A stretch of DNA of 36,147 bases from an uncultured Lachnospiraceae bacterium (GCA_910584325.1 CAJTZH010000018.1:1-36147), one strand, 5' to 3'. Counted from the first letter of the stretch, positions 25,833 to 34,732 are shown. The notes: generated by a model from the letters alone, not told the origin. Program-made: numbers and translations.

Positions 25833-26267
25833 ATGGAATTTGATTCAAACGAAATACAGCGGATTCTTCCGCACAGGTATCCGTTTTTGCTGGTAGACAG
25901 GATTACGGAGTGCGTTCCGGGACAGATGGCAAAGGGAATCAAATGTGTGTCCGCGAATGAAATGCAGTTTCTGGGGCATTTCCCGCAAAAACATATTATG
26001 CCCGGCGTGCTGATTCTTGAAGCGCTTGCACAGACGGGAGCGGTGGCGCTGCTTACGGAGGAGGAAAACAAGGGAAAAATTGTACTGTTTGGCGGCGTCA
26101 AATCGGCGCGCTTTAAAAGGCAGGTGGTGCCGGGAGACGTTCTGGAACTGAACTGCGAAATTATTACAAGAAAAGGACCTGTGGGAATCGGTAAAGCCGT
26201 GGCTTTGGTAGCAGGAAAAACTGCCGTAACGGCAGAACTTACATTTGCAATTGACGGGGAAAGCTGA
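25833..26267 (+). CDS. fabZ: 3-hydroxyacyl-ACP dehydratase
   Basis: Hotdog-fold dehydratase of 144 residues that turns 3-hydroxyacyl-ACP into trans-2-enoyl-ACP. The N-terminal ILPHRYPFLLVDRI and the active-site His49 (FLGHFPQ) and Glu63 (PGVLILEALAQTG) match FabZ. It is the only dehydratase of the operon; nothing marks it as a FabN-type isomerising variant, although sequence alone cannot exclude it. The ribosome site is GAGGA before 25833. The MarR gene follows after 28 bases. Confidence 0.95.
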   Translation: MEFDSNEIQRILPHRYPFLLVDRITECVPGQMAKGIKCVSANEMQFLGHFPQKHIMPGVLILEALAQTGAVALLTEEENKGKIVLFGGVKSARFKRQVVPGDVLELNCEIITRKGPVGIGKAVALVAGKTAVTAELTFAIDGES

Positions 26268-26295
26268 TATACTTCATTATAATTGGAGGTGAAAC

Positions 26296-26742
26296 ATGCT
26301 TCAGGATTCCTTTAATAACATCTATACGAAGTTTAAACTGCATTTTTACCGGAAAGTATTTGAACGGTGGCAGGATAAAGAAGCGTCGCTGACGACGGTG
26401 GAAACGTTTTGCATGGAAATCATCTATGCCATGAAAAACCCCACGGTCAATGAATTTGCGGATATGACGAATATCTCCTCGCCAAACGCGGCGTATAAAG
26501 TCAACAGTCTCATCAAAAAAGGATATTTGAGAAAGGTACAGTCTAAGGACGATAAAAGAGAGTATCATTTGGAAGTGACCGAGAAATATCTCAATTACTA
26601 TAATATCAGTTATCAGTATATGGAGACGGTAATGAAGCGGATAGAAGAACGCTTCAGTGCAAAAGAACTTGCAGTCATGGAAAAAATCCTTACGGTCATG
26701 AACGACGAACTGATGCCGGAAATCAAGCTGAAACGCTCGTGA
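26296..26742 (+). CDS. MarR-family regulator, FabT-like
   Basis: A winged-helix DNA-binding protein of 148 residues. The central part PTVNEFADMTNISSPNAAYKVNSLIKKGYLRKV (about 50-82) is the helix-turn-helix and recognition helix, followed by the SKDDKREYHLEVT wing. The flanking helices would form the dimer. A MarR protein in a fab operon is the usual setting of FabT, which represses fatty-acid genes when bound to acyl-ACP. Here it is the last gene, so it would be autoregulated, probably through the palindrome at 16101-16118. The ribosome site is TTGGAGGTG. A TATAAT at 26278-26283 lies just before it, without a good -35, so an internal promoter is doubtful. Confidence 0.9.
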   Translation: MLQDSFNNIYTKFKLHFYRKVFERWQDKEASLTTVETFCMEIIYAMKNPTVNEFADMTNISSPNAAYKVNSLIKKGYLRKVQSKDDKREYHLEVTEKYLNYYNISYQYMETVMKRIEERFSAKELAVMEKILTVMNDELMPEIKLKRS

Positions 26743-27080
26743 TTATGTGATGAGGCTCGGCTTTATATCTTCCTTATGCTGCCTGCAGACCGGCAAAAGG
26801 CAAAATGGGCGGGAATTTGTGAAAATTTTTTCGCCCGTCCTTTGCGGACAGCTTGCTGCAATTCATCTTGTTTTTTATACGCAAACTTGCTTCTATGTGC
26901 ATAATCCAATGTCTTGAAAATGGCATTTGTATGCTTTTCTATTTTTAATATTTTCTTTTTCAATTCATCATAGGATAATCAATTTTTTCCATTTTTTTAT
27001 TGTTGCTATTGGATATACTGCCGTTGCAACTAATGCTAATTTCGGTTTCTTGCTTCTTTACCGTATATGAGCATTGGGGC
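26743..27080. other. Intergenic region after the fatty-acid operon
   Basis: No convincing gene. A possible weak hairpin pairs GGGCG (26807-26811) with CGCCC (26832-26836), with AATTT/AAATT inside, and could end the fab transcript, but it has no clean T-run after it. A minus-strand frame of 66 codons (26763-26963) starts with TTG, lacks a ribosome site and resembles nothing I recognise. 26964-27080 is AT-rich and shows nothing more until the leuB promoter. Confidence 0.5.
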
Positions 27081-27109
27081 TTGAAATGTAGCATGTTTTG
27101 AGATAAAAT
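27081..27109 (+). promoter_or_regulatory. Sigma-A promoter of leuB-ilvD-ilvB
   Basis: TTGAAA (27081-27086), a 17-base spacer and TAAAAT (27104-27109). The leader to the leuB ATG is only about 50 bases, too short for a T-box or a leucine-rich leader peptide, so control must act at the promoter or elsewhere. Confidence 0.75.
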
Positions 27110-27167
27110 AGTATTCGGAATATTTTTTTGAAATATAAAATAGAAATACGGAAGGAAAATTTACGAT

Positions 27168-28250
27168 ATGGAATTTAATATTGCACTGATACCGGGCGAC
27201 GGAATCGGACCTGAAATTGTCAGAGAAGCCTGTAAGGTTCTTGATAAAACAGCAGCAAAATACCAGCATCAGTTTCGTTATGAGGAGCTGTTAATGGGAG
27301 GCATATCCATTGATACATACGGGGAACCGCTTACGGACGAGACGCTTGAGAGGGCAAAAAAGAGTGATTCGGTTCTTTTGGGAGCCGTCGGAGGCAATGT
27401 CGGCAACTCAAAATGGTACGACGTGGCACCGAATCTCAGACCGGAAGCAGGACTTTTAAAGATTCGCAAGGGACTTGAACTGTTCGCGAACATCCGTCCG
27501 GCGTATCTGTACGATGAGCTCAAAGGGGCCTGTCCGTTAAAGGACGCGGTCATCGGAAACGGTTTTGATATGGTGATTATGCGCGAACTGACGGGCGGTA
27601 TTTATTTCGGGGAACGGCATACAGAAGAAGTGAACGGCGTTTTAAAGGCGACGGATGTGCTGACATATGACGAGAATGAAATCAGAAGAATTGCCGTTAA
27701 GGCATTTGAGATAGCGATGAAGAGAAACAAGCGCGTGATAAGCGTCGATAAGGCAAATGTTCTTGATTCTTCAAGACTCTGGAGAAAGGTCGTGAAAGAA
27801 GTTTCCGCAGAATATCCTGAGGTGGAATTAAAGGATATGCTGGTGGATAACTGTGCGATGCAGCTTGTGATGAATCCGGGACAGTTTGATGTTATCTTAA
27901 CGGAGAACATGTTCGGCGATATTTTATCGGACGAGGCGAGCATGATTACCGGCTCCATCGGCATGCTTTCTTCCGCAAGCCTTGGAGCGACAAAACTGGG
28001 GCTGTATGAGCCAAGCCACGGTTCGGCGCCGGATATTGCCGGAAAGAATATCGCCAATCCGATTGCGACAATTCTCTCGGCTGCCATGATGCTCCGGTAT
28101 TCGTTTGATTTGGATGAAGAAGCGGATGCCGTGGAAGCAGCGGTGAGACAGGTTTTAAAGGACGGGTTCAGAACGGTTGACATAATGTCCGAGGGTATGA
28201 AGCAGGTATCCTGCTCCGAGATGGGCGATTTGATTGCCGAAAGAATTTAA
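27168..28250 (+). CDS. leuB: 3-isopropylmalate dehydrogenase
   Basis: NAD-dependent oxidative decarboxylase of leucine synthesis, 360 residues. The GDGIGPEIV start (9-17), the substrate stretch RELTGGIYFGERH, and the metal-binding and cofactor region NMFGDILSDEASMITGSIG match LeuB rather than isocitrate dehydrogenase (the motif LLKIRKGLELFANIRPA is the isopropylmalate type). The ribosome site is GGAAGGAAA. It begins the leuB-ilvD-ilvB unit. leuA, leuC and leuD are not in the window, so the rest of the leucine branch must lie elsewhere. Confidence 0.96.
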   Translation: MEFNIALIPGDGIGPEIVREACKVLDKTAAKYQHQFRYEELLMGGISIDTYGEPLTDETLERAKKSDSVLLGAVGGNVGNSKWYDVAPNLRPEAGLLKIRKGLELFANIRPAYLYDELKGACPLKDAVIGNGFDMVIMRELTGGIYFGERHTEEVNGVLKATDVLTYDENEIRRIAVKAFEIAMKRNKRVISVDKANVLDSSRLWRKVVKEVSAEYPEVELKDMLVDNCAMQLVMNPGQFDVILTENMFGDILSDEASMITGSIGMLSSASLGATKLGLYEPSHGSAPDIAGKNIANPIATILSAAMMLRYSFDLDEEADAVEAAVRQVLKDGFRTVDIMSEGMKQVSCSEMGDLIAERI

Positions 28251-28292
28251 CAGACAATTATTGTGAACAGAAAAATGCGAGGTAAGAAGAAT

Positions 28293-29963
28293 ATGAGAAG
28301 TGATAATGTATTGAAGGGTACACAGCAGGCTCCGCACAGAAGTCTGTTTAATGCGCTGGGATTGACGGAAGAGGAAATGAACAGACCGCTTGTCGGAATT
28401 GTCAGTTCCTACAACGAGATTGTTCCGGGGCATATGAATCTTGATAAAATTGTGGCTGCCGTTAAAACGGGCGTCTCCATGGCGGGCGGAACGCCGGTTG
28501 TATTTCCTGCAATTGCCGTCTGCGACGGTATCGCAATGGGACATATCGGCATGAAATATTCTCTTGTGACAAGAGATTTGATTGCCGATTCCACCGAAGC
28601 GATGGCGCTTGCGCATCAGTTTGACGCGCTTGTGATGGTTCCGAACTGCGACAAGAACGTGCCGGGACTTTTGATGGCGGCAGCGCGGGTGAATATACCG
28701 ACCGTATTTGTCTCCGGCGGTCCGATGCTTGCAGGCAAGGTCGCAGGCTGTAAGACGTCGCTTTCCAGTATGTTTGAAGCGGTAGGCGCGCATGCGGCGG
28801 GCAAGATTTCCGACGAGGAGCTTTTGGAATACGAAAATAAGACGTGTCCGACCTGTGGTTCCTGCTCAGGTATGTACACGGCAAATTCCATGAACTGTTT
28901 GACGGAGGCGCTCGGTATGGGGCTTAGAGGAAACGGCACCATCCCTGCCGTATATTCTGAGAGAATAAAGCTGGCAAAGCACGCGGGTATGAAAGTCATG
29001 GAACTTTTGGAGAAAAATATCCGTCCGCGCGACATTATGAACGAAAAGGCGTTTATGAACGCGCTGACAGTCGATATGGCGCTTGGCTGTTCGACAAACA
29101 GTATGCTTCATCTTCCGGCAATTGCCAGGGAAGCGGGTGTAGAACTGAACGTGGATATCGCAAACGAAATCAGTTCTAAGACGCCGAACCTCTGTCACCT
29201 GGCTCCTGCGGGACACACTTACATAGAGGAGCTAAACGAGGCAGGCGGCGTGTACGCCGTTATGAACGAGCTGAATAAGAAGAATCTTCTTTATACGGAT
29301 ATTATGACGGCGACGGGTAAGACGGTCGGTGAAAATATTAAAGACTGCGTCAATAAGAACCCGCAAGTCATAAGACCGATAGAGAATCCATATAGTGTAA
29401 CAGGCGGAATTGCCGTGCTCAAAGGCAATCTTGCGCCGGATTCCGGCGTGGTCAAGCAGTCCGCCGTCGTACCGGAGATGATGGTACACGAAGGACCGGC
29501 AAGGGTATTTGACTGTGAGGAAGACGCGATTGCGGCGATTAAAGGCGGAAAAATTGTGGCGGGAGACGTCGTCGTCATCCGTTACGAAGGCCCGAAAGGC
29601 GGTCCGGGTATGCGTGAGATGTTAAATCCGACCTCGGCAATCGCAGGTATGGGACTCGGCTCTTCGGTTGCGCTGATTACGGACGGACGGTTCTCCGGCG
29701 CGTCAAGAGGCGCGTCTATCGGACATGTATGTCCGGAGGCGGCAGTGGGGGGACCGATTGCGCTGGTTGAGGAAGGCGATATGATAAAAATTAATATTCC
29801 AAAACATAGTCTTTCAGTGGACATTTCCGACGAGGAGATGGAAAGAAGGCGCAAAAACTGGCAGCCAAGACAGCCTCGCGTAACGACAGGGTATCTTGCG
29901 AGATACGCGGCGTTAGTCACATCGGCAAATAAGGGCGCAACCTTAGAAACTCCTATGAATTGA
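28293..29963 (+). CDS. ilvD: Dihydroxy-acid dehydratase
   Basis: Iron-sulfur dehydratase of isoleucine and valine synthesis, 556 residues. The cluster cysteines are visible in AVCDGI (Cys77), VPNCDKNVPG (Cys119) and CPTCGSCSGMYTANSMNC (Cys185, 188, 191). The ATG at 28293 was chosen over a GTG at 28263 because it yields MRSDNVLKGTQQAPHRSLF, the family's usual start, and sits at a normal distance from GAGGT. It follows leuB by 42 bases and precedes ilvB by 37. Confidence 0.97.
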   Translation: MRSDNVLKGTQQAPHRSLFNALGLTEEEMNRPLVGIVSSYNEIVPGHMNLDKIVAAVKTGVSMAGGTPVVFPAIAVCDGIAMGHIGMKYSLVTRDLIADSTEAMALAHQFDALVMVPNCDKNVPGLLMAAARVNIPTVFVSGGPMLAGKVAGCKTSLSSMFEAVGAHAAGKISDEELLEYENKTCPTCGSCSGMYTANSMNCLTEALGMGLRGNGTIPAVYSERIKLAKHAGMKVMELLEKNIRPRDIMNEKAFMNALTVDMALGCSTNSMLHLPAIAREAGVELNVDIANEISSKTPNLCHLAPAGHTYIEELNEAGGVYAVMNELNKKNLLYTDIMTATGKTVGENIKDCVNKNPQVIRPIENPYSVTGGIAVLKGNLAPDSGVVKQSAVVPEMMVHEGPARVFDCEEDAIAAIKGGKIVAGDVVVIRYEGPKGGPGMREMLNPTSAIAGMGLGSSVALITDGRFSGASRGASIGHVCPEAAVGGPIALVEEGDMIKINIPKHSLSVDISDEEMERRRKNWQPRQPRVTTGYLARYAALVTSANKGATLETPMN

Positions 29964-30000
29964 CGGATTACAGTTTGAAGTGATGAAAGGATAGAAAAGT

Positions 30001-31686
30001 ATGAAATTAAACGGTTCACAGATTTTAATTGAATGTCTCAAAGAACAGGGCGTTGATACGGTGTTTGGTTATCCGGGCGGCTGTATTTTAAATGTCTATG
30101 ACGAATTATATAAGCACAAAGACGAAATTACGCATATTCTGACTTCCCATGAGCAGGGAGCTTCCCACGCGGCGGACGGATACGCGAGGGCGACGGGCAA
30201 AGTCGGCGTCTGTATGGCGACGTCCGGTCCGGGCGCGACCAATCTTGTAACAGGTATCGCGACTGCATATCTTGATTCGATTCCGATTGTGGCGATTACC
30301 GCGAACGTAGCAGTTCCTATTTTGGGAAAAGACAGTTTTCAGGAAATTGATATCGCGGGCGTGACGATGCCGATTACAAAGCATAATTTCATTGTTAAAG
30401 ATGTGACAAAACTTGCGGATACGATTAGAAAAGCATTTGAAATTGCGCGGACAGGAAGACCGGGTCCGGTTTTGGTTGATATTACGAAGGATGTGACCGC
30501 AAACAGTACGGAGTATGTAAAGGTTACGCCTGCTCCGATTAAGAGGAAGGTTGATACCATTACGGCGGAAGACGTTAATACGGCGGTTGAGATGATTAAA
30601 GAAGCGAAGAAGCCGTTTGTCTATGTGGGCGGCGGCGCGATTCTTTCCAATGCTTCTGCGGAACTGAAAGAATTTGTTGAGAAGATTGACGCTCCGGTTT
30701 GTGATTCTTTAATGGGTAAGGGCGCGTTTGACGGAACGAACCCTCGCTACACTGGTATGATTGGTATGCACGGAACAAAGACCTCCAACTTCGGCGTGAC
30801 GGAATGTGATTTGCTGATTGCCGTAGGCGCGAGATTTTCCGACCGCGTAACCGGTAATACGGCAAGATTTGCGAATAATGCGAAAGTATTGCAGTTTGAC
30901 GTAGACCCGGCGGAGATTGACAAGAATATTAAAACGAATGCGAGCGTTATCGGCGACGTGCGGGAAATTCTCGCGGCAGTCAACGAAAAGCTTCCGCAGT
31001 GCGGGCATCAGGAGTGGATGGCGCATATTGAAGAGATGAAGAACCAGTATCCGATGGCGTACGATAAGGAAATTCTGACGGGACCTTATGTGATGGAGAA
31101 AATTTACGAAATCACAAAAGGTAAGGCGATTATTACGACGGATGTAGGACAGCATCAAATGTGGGCGGCACAGTATTATCAGTACTCAGAGCCGAGAACG
31201 CTTCTTACGTCAGGCGGACTTGGGACGATGGGTTACGGCATCGGCGCGAGCATCGGAGCCAAGATGGGCAGAAGAGATAAGACGGTTATCAATATTGCCG
31301 GCGACGGATGTTTCCGGATGAATATGAATGAAATCATGACGGCGACAAGATACAATATTCCGATTATTCAGGTTGTTTTAAACAATCATGTGTTAGGCAT
31401 GGTGCGTCAGTGGCAGACGTTATTTTACGGAAAGAGATATTCGGCGACCGTTCTTGATGACGGCGTTGATTTTGCAAAGATTGCCGAGGGCATGGGCGCT
31501 AAGGCGTACACCATTACGAATAAAGAGGAACTGGAGTCTGCGCTTTTAGAGGCGATTGATTTAAATGTTCCGGTCGTGATGGATGTTCAGATAGCAAACG
31601 ACGATAAGGTATTTCCGATGGTTGCACCGGGAGCAAGCATTTCGGAAGCGTTTGACGAGCACGACCTCGCGAAAAAAGAGAATTAA
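30001..31686 (+). CDS. ilvB: Acetolactate synthase, large (catalytic) subunit
   Basis: Thiamine-diphosphate and FAD enzyme making acetolactate or acetohydroxybutyrate, 561 residues. The catalytic Glu is in SHEQGASHAADGYA (about 50), the ThDP motif runs from GDGCFRMNMNEI to VVLNN, and the GMVRQWQTLFY stretch marks the biosynthetic (anabolic) type. It follows ilvD by 37 bases with AAAGGATAG before the ATG. Biosynthetic enzymes normally work with a small regulatory subunit IlvN giving valine feedback; the next gene is serC, so ilvN is absent from this operon. Confidence 0.96.
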   Translation: MKLNGSQILIECLKEQGVDTVFGYPGGCILNVYDELYKHKDEITHILTSHEQGASHAADGYARATGKVGVCMATSGPGATNLVTGIATAYLDSIPIVAITANVAVPILGKDSFQEIDIAGVTMPITKHNFIVKDVTKLADTIRKAFEIARTGRPGPVLVDITKDVTANSTEYVKVTPAPIKRKVDTITAEDVNTAVEMIKEAKKPFVYVGGGAILSNASAELKEFVEKIDAPVCDSLMGKGAFDGTNPRYTGMIGMHGTKTSNFGVTECDLLIAVGARFSDRVTGNTARFANNAKVLQFDVDPAEIDKNIKTNASVIGDVREILAAVNEKLPQCGHQEWMAHIEEMKNQYPMAYDKEILTGPYVMEKIYEITKGKAIITTDVGQHQMWAAQYYQYSEPRTLLTSGGLGTMGYGIGASIGAKMGRRDKTVINIAGDGCFRMNMNEIMTATRYNIPIIQVVLNNHVLGMVRQWQTLFYGKRYSATVLDDGVDFAKIAEGMGAKAYTITNKEELESALLEAIDLNVPVVMDVQIANDDKVFPMVAPGASISEAFDEHDLAKKEN

Positions 31687-31694
31687 TCTGCGTA

Positions 31695-31723
31695 TTGACT
31701 TTGCCGTTTCGGCGTAATACAAT
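31695..31723 (+). promoter_or_regulatory. Sigma-A promoter of serC
   Basis: TTGACT (31695-31700), a 17-base spacer and TACAAT (31718-31723). Placed 9 bases after the ilvB stop; no terminator for the leuB-ilvD-ilvB unit is visible between them, so readthrough into serC is possible. Confidence 0.85.
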
Positions 31724-31777
31724 GATTGTTAAATATTTCATAATTTACAATAATCCAAGAATCAGGAGGAGTTAAAA

Positions 31778-32860
31778 GTGAGCAGAGTTTATAATTTTTC
31801 AGCCGGTCCTGCCGTCCTGCCGGAAGAAGTGTTACAGGAAGCAGCAGATGAGATGCTTGATTACAAGGGAAGCGGAATGTCCGTCATGGAGATGAGCCAC
31901 CGTTCTAAGGTTTATCAGGCGATTATCGACGAGGCGGAAGCGGATTTGAGAGAACTGATGAACATTCCGGATAATTATAAGGTATTGTTCTTACAGGGCG
32001 GCGCGTCGCAGCAGTTTGCGATGATTCCGATGAACCTGATGAAGAACAAAAAAGCGGCTTATATTGTTACCGGACAATGGGCAAAGAAGGCGTATCAGGA
32101 AGCGAAGATTTTCGGCGACGCCGTTGAGGTTGCGTCTTCGGCAGATAAGACATTTTCTTACATACCGGACTGTACGGACCTTGATATTCCGGAAGATGCC
32201 GATTATGTTTATATCTGTGAAAATAATACAATTTACGGAACAAAGTATCAGACGCTTCCGGATACAAAAGGAAAAATTCTTGTATCAGACGTTTCATCAT
32301 GCTTTTTATCAGAGCCTGTCGATGTAACGAAGTATGGCGTTATTTATGGCGGAGTACAGAAGAATATAGGACCTGCAGGTGTTGTTATCGTGATTATCCG
32401 TGAAGATTTGATTACAGAAGATACGCTTCCGGGAACACCGACCATGTTAAAGTACAAGACCCATGCGGATAACGGCTCCATGTACAATACGCCTCCGTGT
32501 TACGGTATTTATATCTGCGGCAAAGTATTTCAGTGGATTAAGAAGCAGGGCGGACTTAGTGCAATGAAGGCAAGAAATGAAGAGAAGGCTAAGATTTTAT
32601 ATGACTTTTTGGACCAGAGAGAACTGTTCAAAGGCACCGTGCGCAAAGAGGACCGTTCTTTGATGAATGTTCCTTTCGTGACGGGCAGCGAGGAACTGGA
32701 TGCGAAGTTTGTCAAAGAAGCGAAGGAAGCGGGCTTTGAGAATTTAAAAGGCCACAGAACCGTAGGCGGCATGAGAGCCAGCATTTACAATGCGATGCCG
32801 AAGGAAGGCGTTGAGAAGCTTGTTGAATTTATGAGAAAATTTGAGGAAAATAATAAATAA
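31778..32860 (+). CDS. serC: Phosphoserine aminotransferase
   Basis: PLP enzyme making 3-phosphoserine from 3-phosphohydroxypyruvate and glutamate, 360 residues. The N-terminal YNFSAGPAVLPEEVL is diagnostic; the PLP lysine is Lys195 in YGGVQKNIGPAG; the substrate-binding Arg and His are in MSHRSK (39-44). It uses a GTG start at 31778 with a strong AGGAGGAG site. It has its own promoter and a good terminator after it, and forms the serine pathway with serA just downstream. Confidence 0.97.
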   Translation: MSRVYNFSAGPAVLPEEVLQEAADEMLDYKGSGMSVMEMSHRSKVYQAIIDEAEADLRELMNIPDNYKVLFLQGGASQQFAMIPMNLMKNKKAAYIVTGQWAKKAYQEAKIFGDAVEVASSADKTFSYIPDCTDLDIPEDADYVYICENNTIYGTKYQTLPDTKGKILVSDVSSCFLSEPVDVTKYGVIYGGVQKNIGPAGVVIVIIREDLITEDTLPGTPTMLKYKTHADNGSMYNTPPCYGIYICGKVFQWIKKQGGLSAMKARNEEKAKILYDFLDQRELFKGTVRKEDRSLMNVPFVTGSEELDAKFVKEAKEAGFENLKGHRTVGGMRASIYNAMPKEGVEKLVEFMRKFEENNK

Positions 32861-32877
32861 TTTTATAAAATATCAAG

Positions 32878-32921
32878 AAATATGGCGGACAAACGATAGT
32901 TTCTGGTTCCGCCATATTTTT
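32878..32921 (+). terminator. Terminator of serC
   Basis: AAATATGGCGGA (32878-32889) and TCCGCCATATTT (32908-32919) form a perfect 12-bp stem followed by TT. The 18-base loop can form an inner AAAC/GTTT pairing. It separates serC from serA; serA then begins 33 bases later with no consensus promoter, so partial readthrough may feed it. Confidence 0.9.
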
Positions 32922-32954
32922 GGTATAGATATTATCTAAGAAAGGGTTTTTGAA

Positions 32955-34118
32955 ATGATGAAAGTAAACTGTTTAAATCCTATCAGCAAGGTAGGTATGA
33001 GCCTGCTGCCGCAAAACTTCGGCACGACGGGAGAATTTAACGAGGCAGATGCCGTTCTGGTAAGAAGCGCGTCCATGCATGAACTGGAACTGCCAAATCA
33101 GCTTCTTGCCGTAGCGAGAGCAGGCGCCGGGGTGAATAATATTCCGCTTGACAAGTGCGCCGATAAGGGTATTGTCGTATTTAATACGCCGGGAGCCAAC
33201 GCAAACGGCGTGAAGGAACTTGTTATCGCAGGAATGCTTCTTGCTTCAAGAGATTTGCGCGGCGGCATGGAGTGGGTAAAAGAAAATAAAGACGACGAGG
33301 CGATTGGCAAAATCATGGAAAAGGCGAAGTCCAAATTTGCCGGCGGCGAGATTCAGGGTAAGACACTCGGCGTCATCGGTCTTGGCGCAATCGGCGTGCT
33401 GGTTGCCAACGCCGCTGTAAAGCTGGGAATGAACGTTGTCGGATGCGACCCGTTCCTTTCTGTTCAGAATGCGTTAAATCTTTCCAATGAAGTTAAGATT
33501 GTGAAGACCAATGCGGATATTTATGCGGTTTCCGATTTCATAACGGTTCATGTGCCTTTGCTTGACGATACAAGAGCGATGATAAATAAGGCGTCTATTT
33601 CCATGATGAAGGATGGCGTCGTGATTCTGAACTTTGCAAGAGACCTTCTGGTAAACGAGGATGACCTTTTAGAAGCACTGGAATCAGGTAAAGTGAAGAA
33701 GTATGTCGCTGATTTCCCGACGGTCCGGTTCGCAAACAACGCAAATGTCATTGCGTTTCCTCATCTCGGCGCGTCTACGCAGGAATCGGAAGATAACTGC
33801 GCAGTGATGGCTGTAAAGGAAATTGTTGATTATATTGAGAACGGCAATATTAAAAATTCCGTGAATTATCCGGCGTGCGATATGGGCGTCTGCACCAAGG
33901 CAGGAAGAGTTTCCATCTGCCATAAGAATATTCCGGCGGTCATCAGCCAGGTGACACACGCGTTCGGTGAGGCGAAGATTAATATTTCCGATATGACGAA
34001 TAAGAGCCGGGGCGACTTTGCGTATACGCTGATTGACCTTGACGATGCGGCAACAGATACGGCGATTGCAAGAATCTGTGATATCGACGGCGTGATTAAA
34101 GTGCGTGTGATAAAGTAA
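32955..34118 (+). CDS. serA: D-3-phosphoglycerate dehydrogenase
   Basis: NAD-dependent 2-hydroxyacid dehydrogenase that starts serine synthesis, 387 residues. The Rossmann loop is GVIGLGAIG (139-147), with Asp165 of VVGCDPF as the likely NAD-specific acid. The catalytic Arg229 (NFARDLL) and His270 (FPHLGASTQESE) are present, as is ARAGAGVNNI (54-63). A short C-terminal ACT domain (about 315-387) ends the protein, without the longer intervening domain of some SerA types. The start has two ATG codons in a row; the ribosome site GAAAGGG precedes them. Standing next to serC supports the assignment over other hydroxyacid dehydrogenases. Confidence 0.93.
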   Translation: MMKVNCLNPISKVGMSLLPQNFGTTGEFNEADAVLVRSASMHELELPNQLLAVARAGAGVNNIPLDKCADKGIVVFNTPGANANGVKELVIAGMLLASRDLRGGMEWVKENKDDEAIGKIMEKAKSKFAGGEIQGKTLGVIGLGAIGVLVANAAVKLGMNVVGCDPFLSVQNALNLSNEVKIVKTNADIYAVSDFITVHVPLLDDTRAMINKASISMMKDGVVILNFARDLLVNEDDLLEALESGKVKKYVADFPTVRFANNANVIAFPHLGASTQESEDNCAVMAVKEIVDYIENGNIKNSVNYPACDMGVCTKAGRVSICHKNIPAVISQVTHAFGEAKINISDMTNKSRGDFAYTLIDLDDAATDTAIARICDIDGVIKVRVIK

Positions 34119-34182
34119 TCATAGAATACGAAATGTTCCGGTCATGAGCCGGTCAAAAATAAAATACTTAGGAGGATACGAG

Positions 34183-34683
34183 ATGTTTTGTAAGAAATGC
34201 GGAAGTGAGATGGAGGACAACGCAGAGGTTTGTGCAAGCTGCGGCGCACCGGTAACGGCAGCCAAAAAGGGATTTTCAGTAGACATGCTGAAATTTGAGC
34301 AGGGAAGAAGCAGTATTATTGCGTTGATTTCCGGTGTTGTTATGTTTATTATGATATTTTTACCGTATGTAACGGTACAGGTCTTTGGAATGTCGGAGTC
34401 ACAGTCATTAATCAATGGCGGCGACGGATTTTTCTTTATTCTTATTGCGATTGCCGGCATTGTAACGGGATTAATGGGCAAAGAAAAGCCGATGATTATT
34501 GTCGGCAGCATTGCCTGCGTACTCGCACTGTATGAGATGTTCAGTTTTTCCGACGCAATCAAGGATATTGCGGCATGGGGACTGGAAGATATGGTAAAAA
34601 GAGGAATCGGATTTTATCTGATGATTCTTTCAGCTATCGGTTTACTTGCGGCGCCGTTTGTGCAGAAGTATCTGAAAAAGTAA
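34183..34683 (+). CDS. Zinc-ribbon domain membrane protein
   Basis: A 166-residue protein with an N-terminal zinc ribbon (Cys3-x2-Cys6 ... Cys17-x2-Cys20 in MFCKKCGSEMEDNAEVCASC), a basic linker, and about four hydrophobic helices in the rest, including LISGVVMFIMIFLPY and FFFILIAIAGIVTGLMG. Such zinc-ribbon membrane proteins are common in Clostridia and have no known function. The ATG at 34183 was chosen because AGGAGG (34170-34175) lies 7 bases before it and the ribbon begins at once. A terminator follows, so it is probably a single-gene unit. Confidence 0.85.
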   Translation: MFCKKCGSEMEDNAEVCASCGAPVTAAKKGFSVDMLKFEQGRSSIIALISGVVMFIMIFLPYVTVQVFGMSESQSLINGGDGFFFILIAIAGIVTGLMGKEKPMIIVGSIACVLALYEMFSFSDAIKDIAAWGLEDMVKRGIGFYLMILSAIGLLAAPFVQKYLKK

Positions 34684-34692
34684 AAGTAAGCG

Positions 34693-34732
34693 AAGGGACG
34701 GGCAGTTTGGCTGCTCCGCCCCTTGTTTTATT
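34693..34732 (+). terminator. Terminator after the zinc-ribbon gene
   Basis: AAGGGACGGGCAG (34693-34705) pairs with CTGCTCCGCCCCTT (34711-34724) with small bulges and a 5-base loop, followed by GTTTTATT. Confidence 0.85.

Noticed and set aside
26813..26827. CodY-box-like sequence GAATTTGTGAAAATT (3 mismatches to the consensus as I recall it)
   Set aside because: It lies more than 250 bases before the leuB promoter in AT-rich DNA, inside a possible hairpin; a chance match is likely.
26763..26963. Minus-strand open frame of 66 codons between the fab operon and leuB
   Set aside because: TTG start, no ribosome site, no recognised similarity, and it covers the likely end region of the fab transcript. 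Kept only as a note in the gap entry.
27110..27167. T-box or leader peptide controlling leuB-ilvD-ilvB
   Set aside because: The leader is about 50 bases with no hairpins, no AGGGUGGNACCGCG-type antiterminator and no run of Leu/Val/Ile codons.
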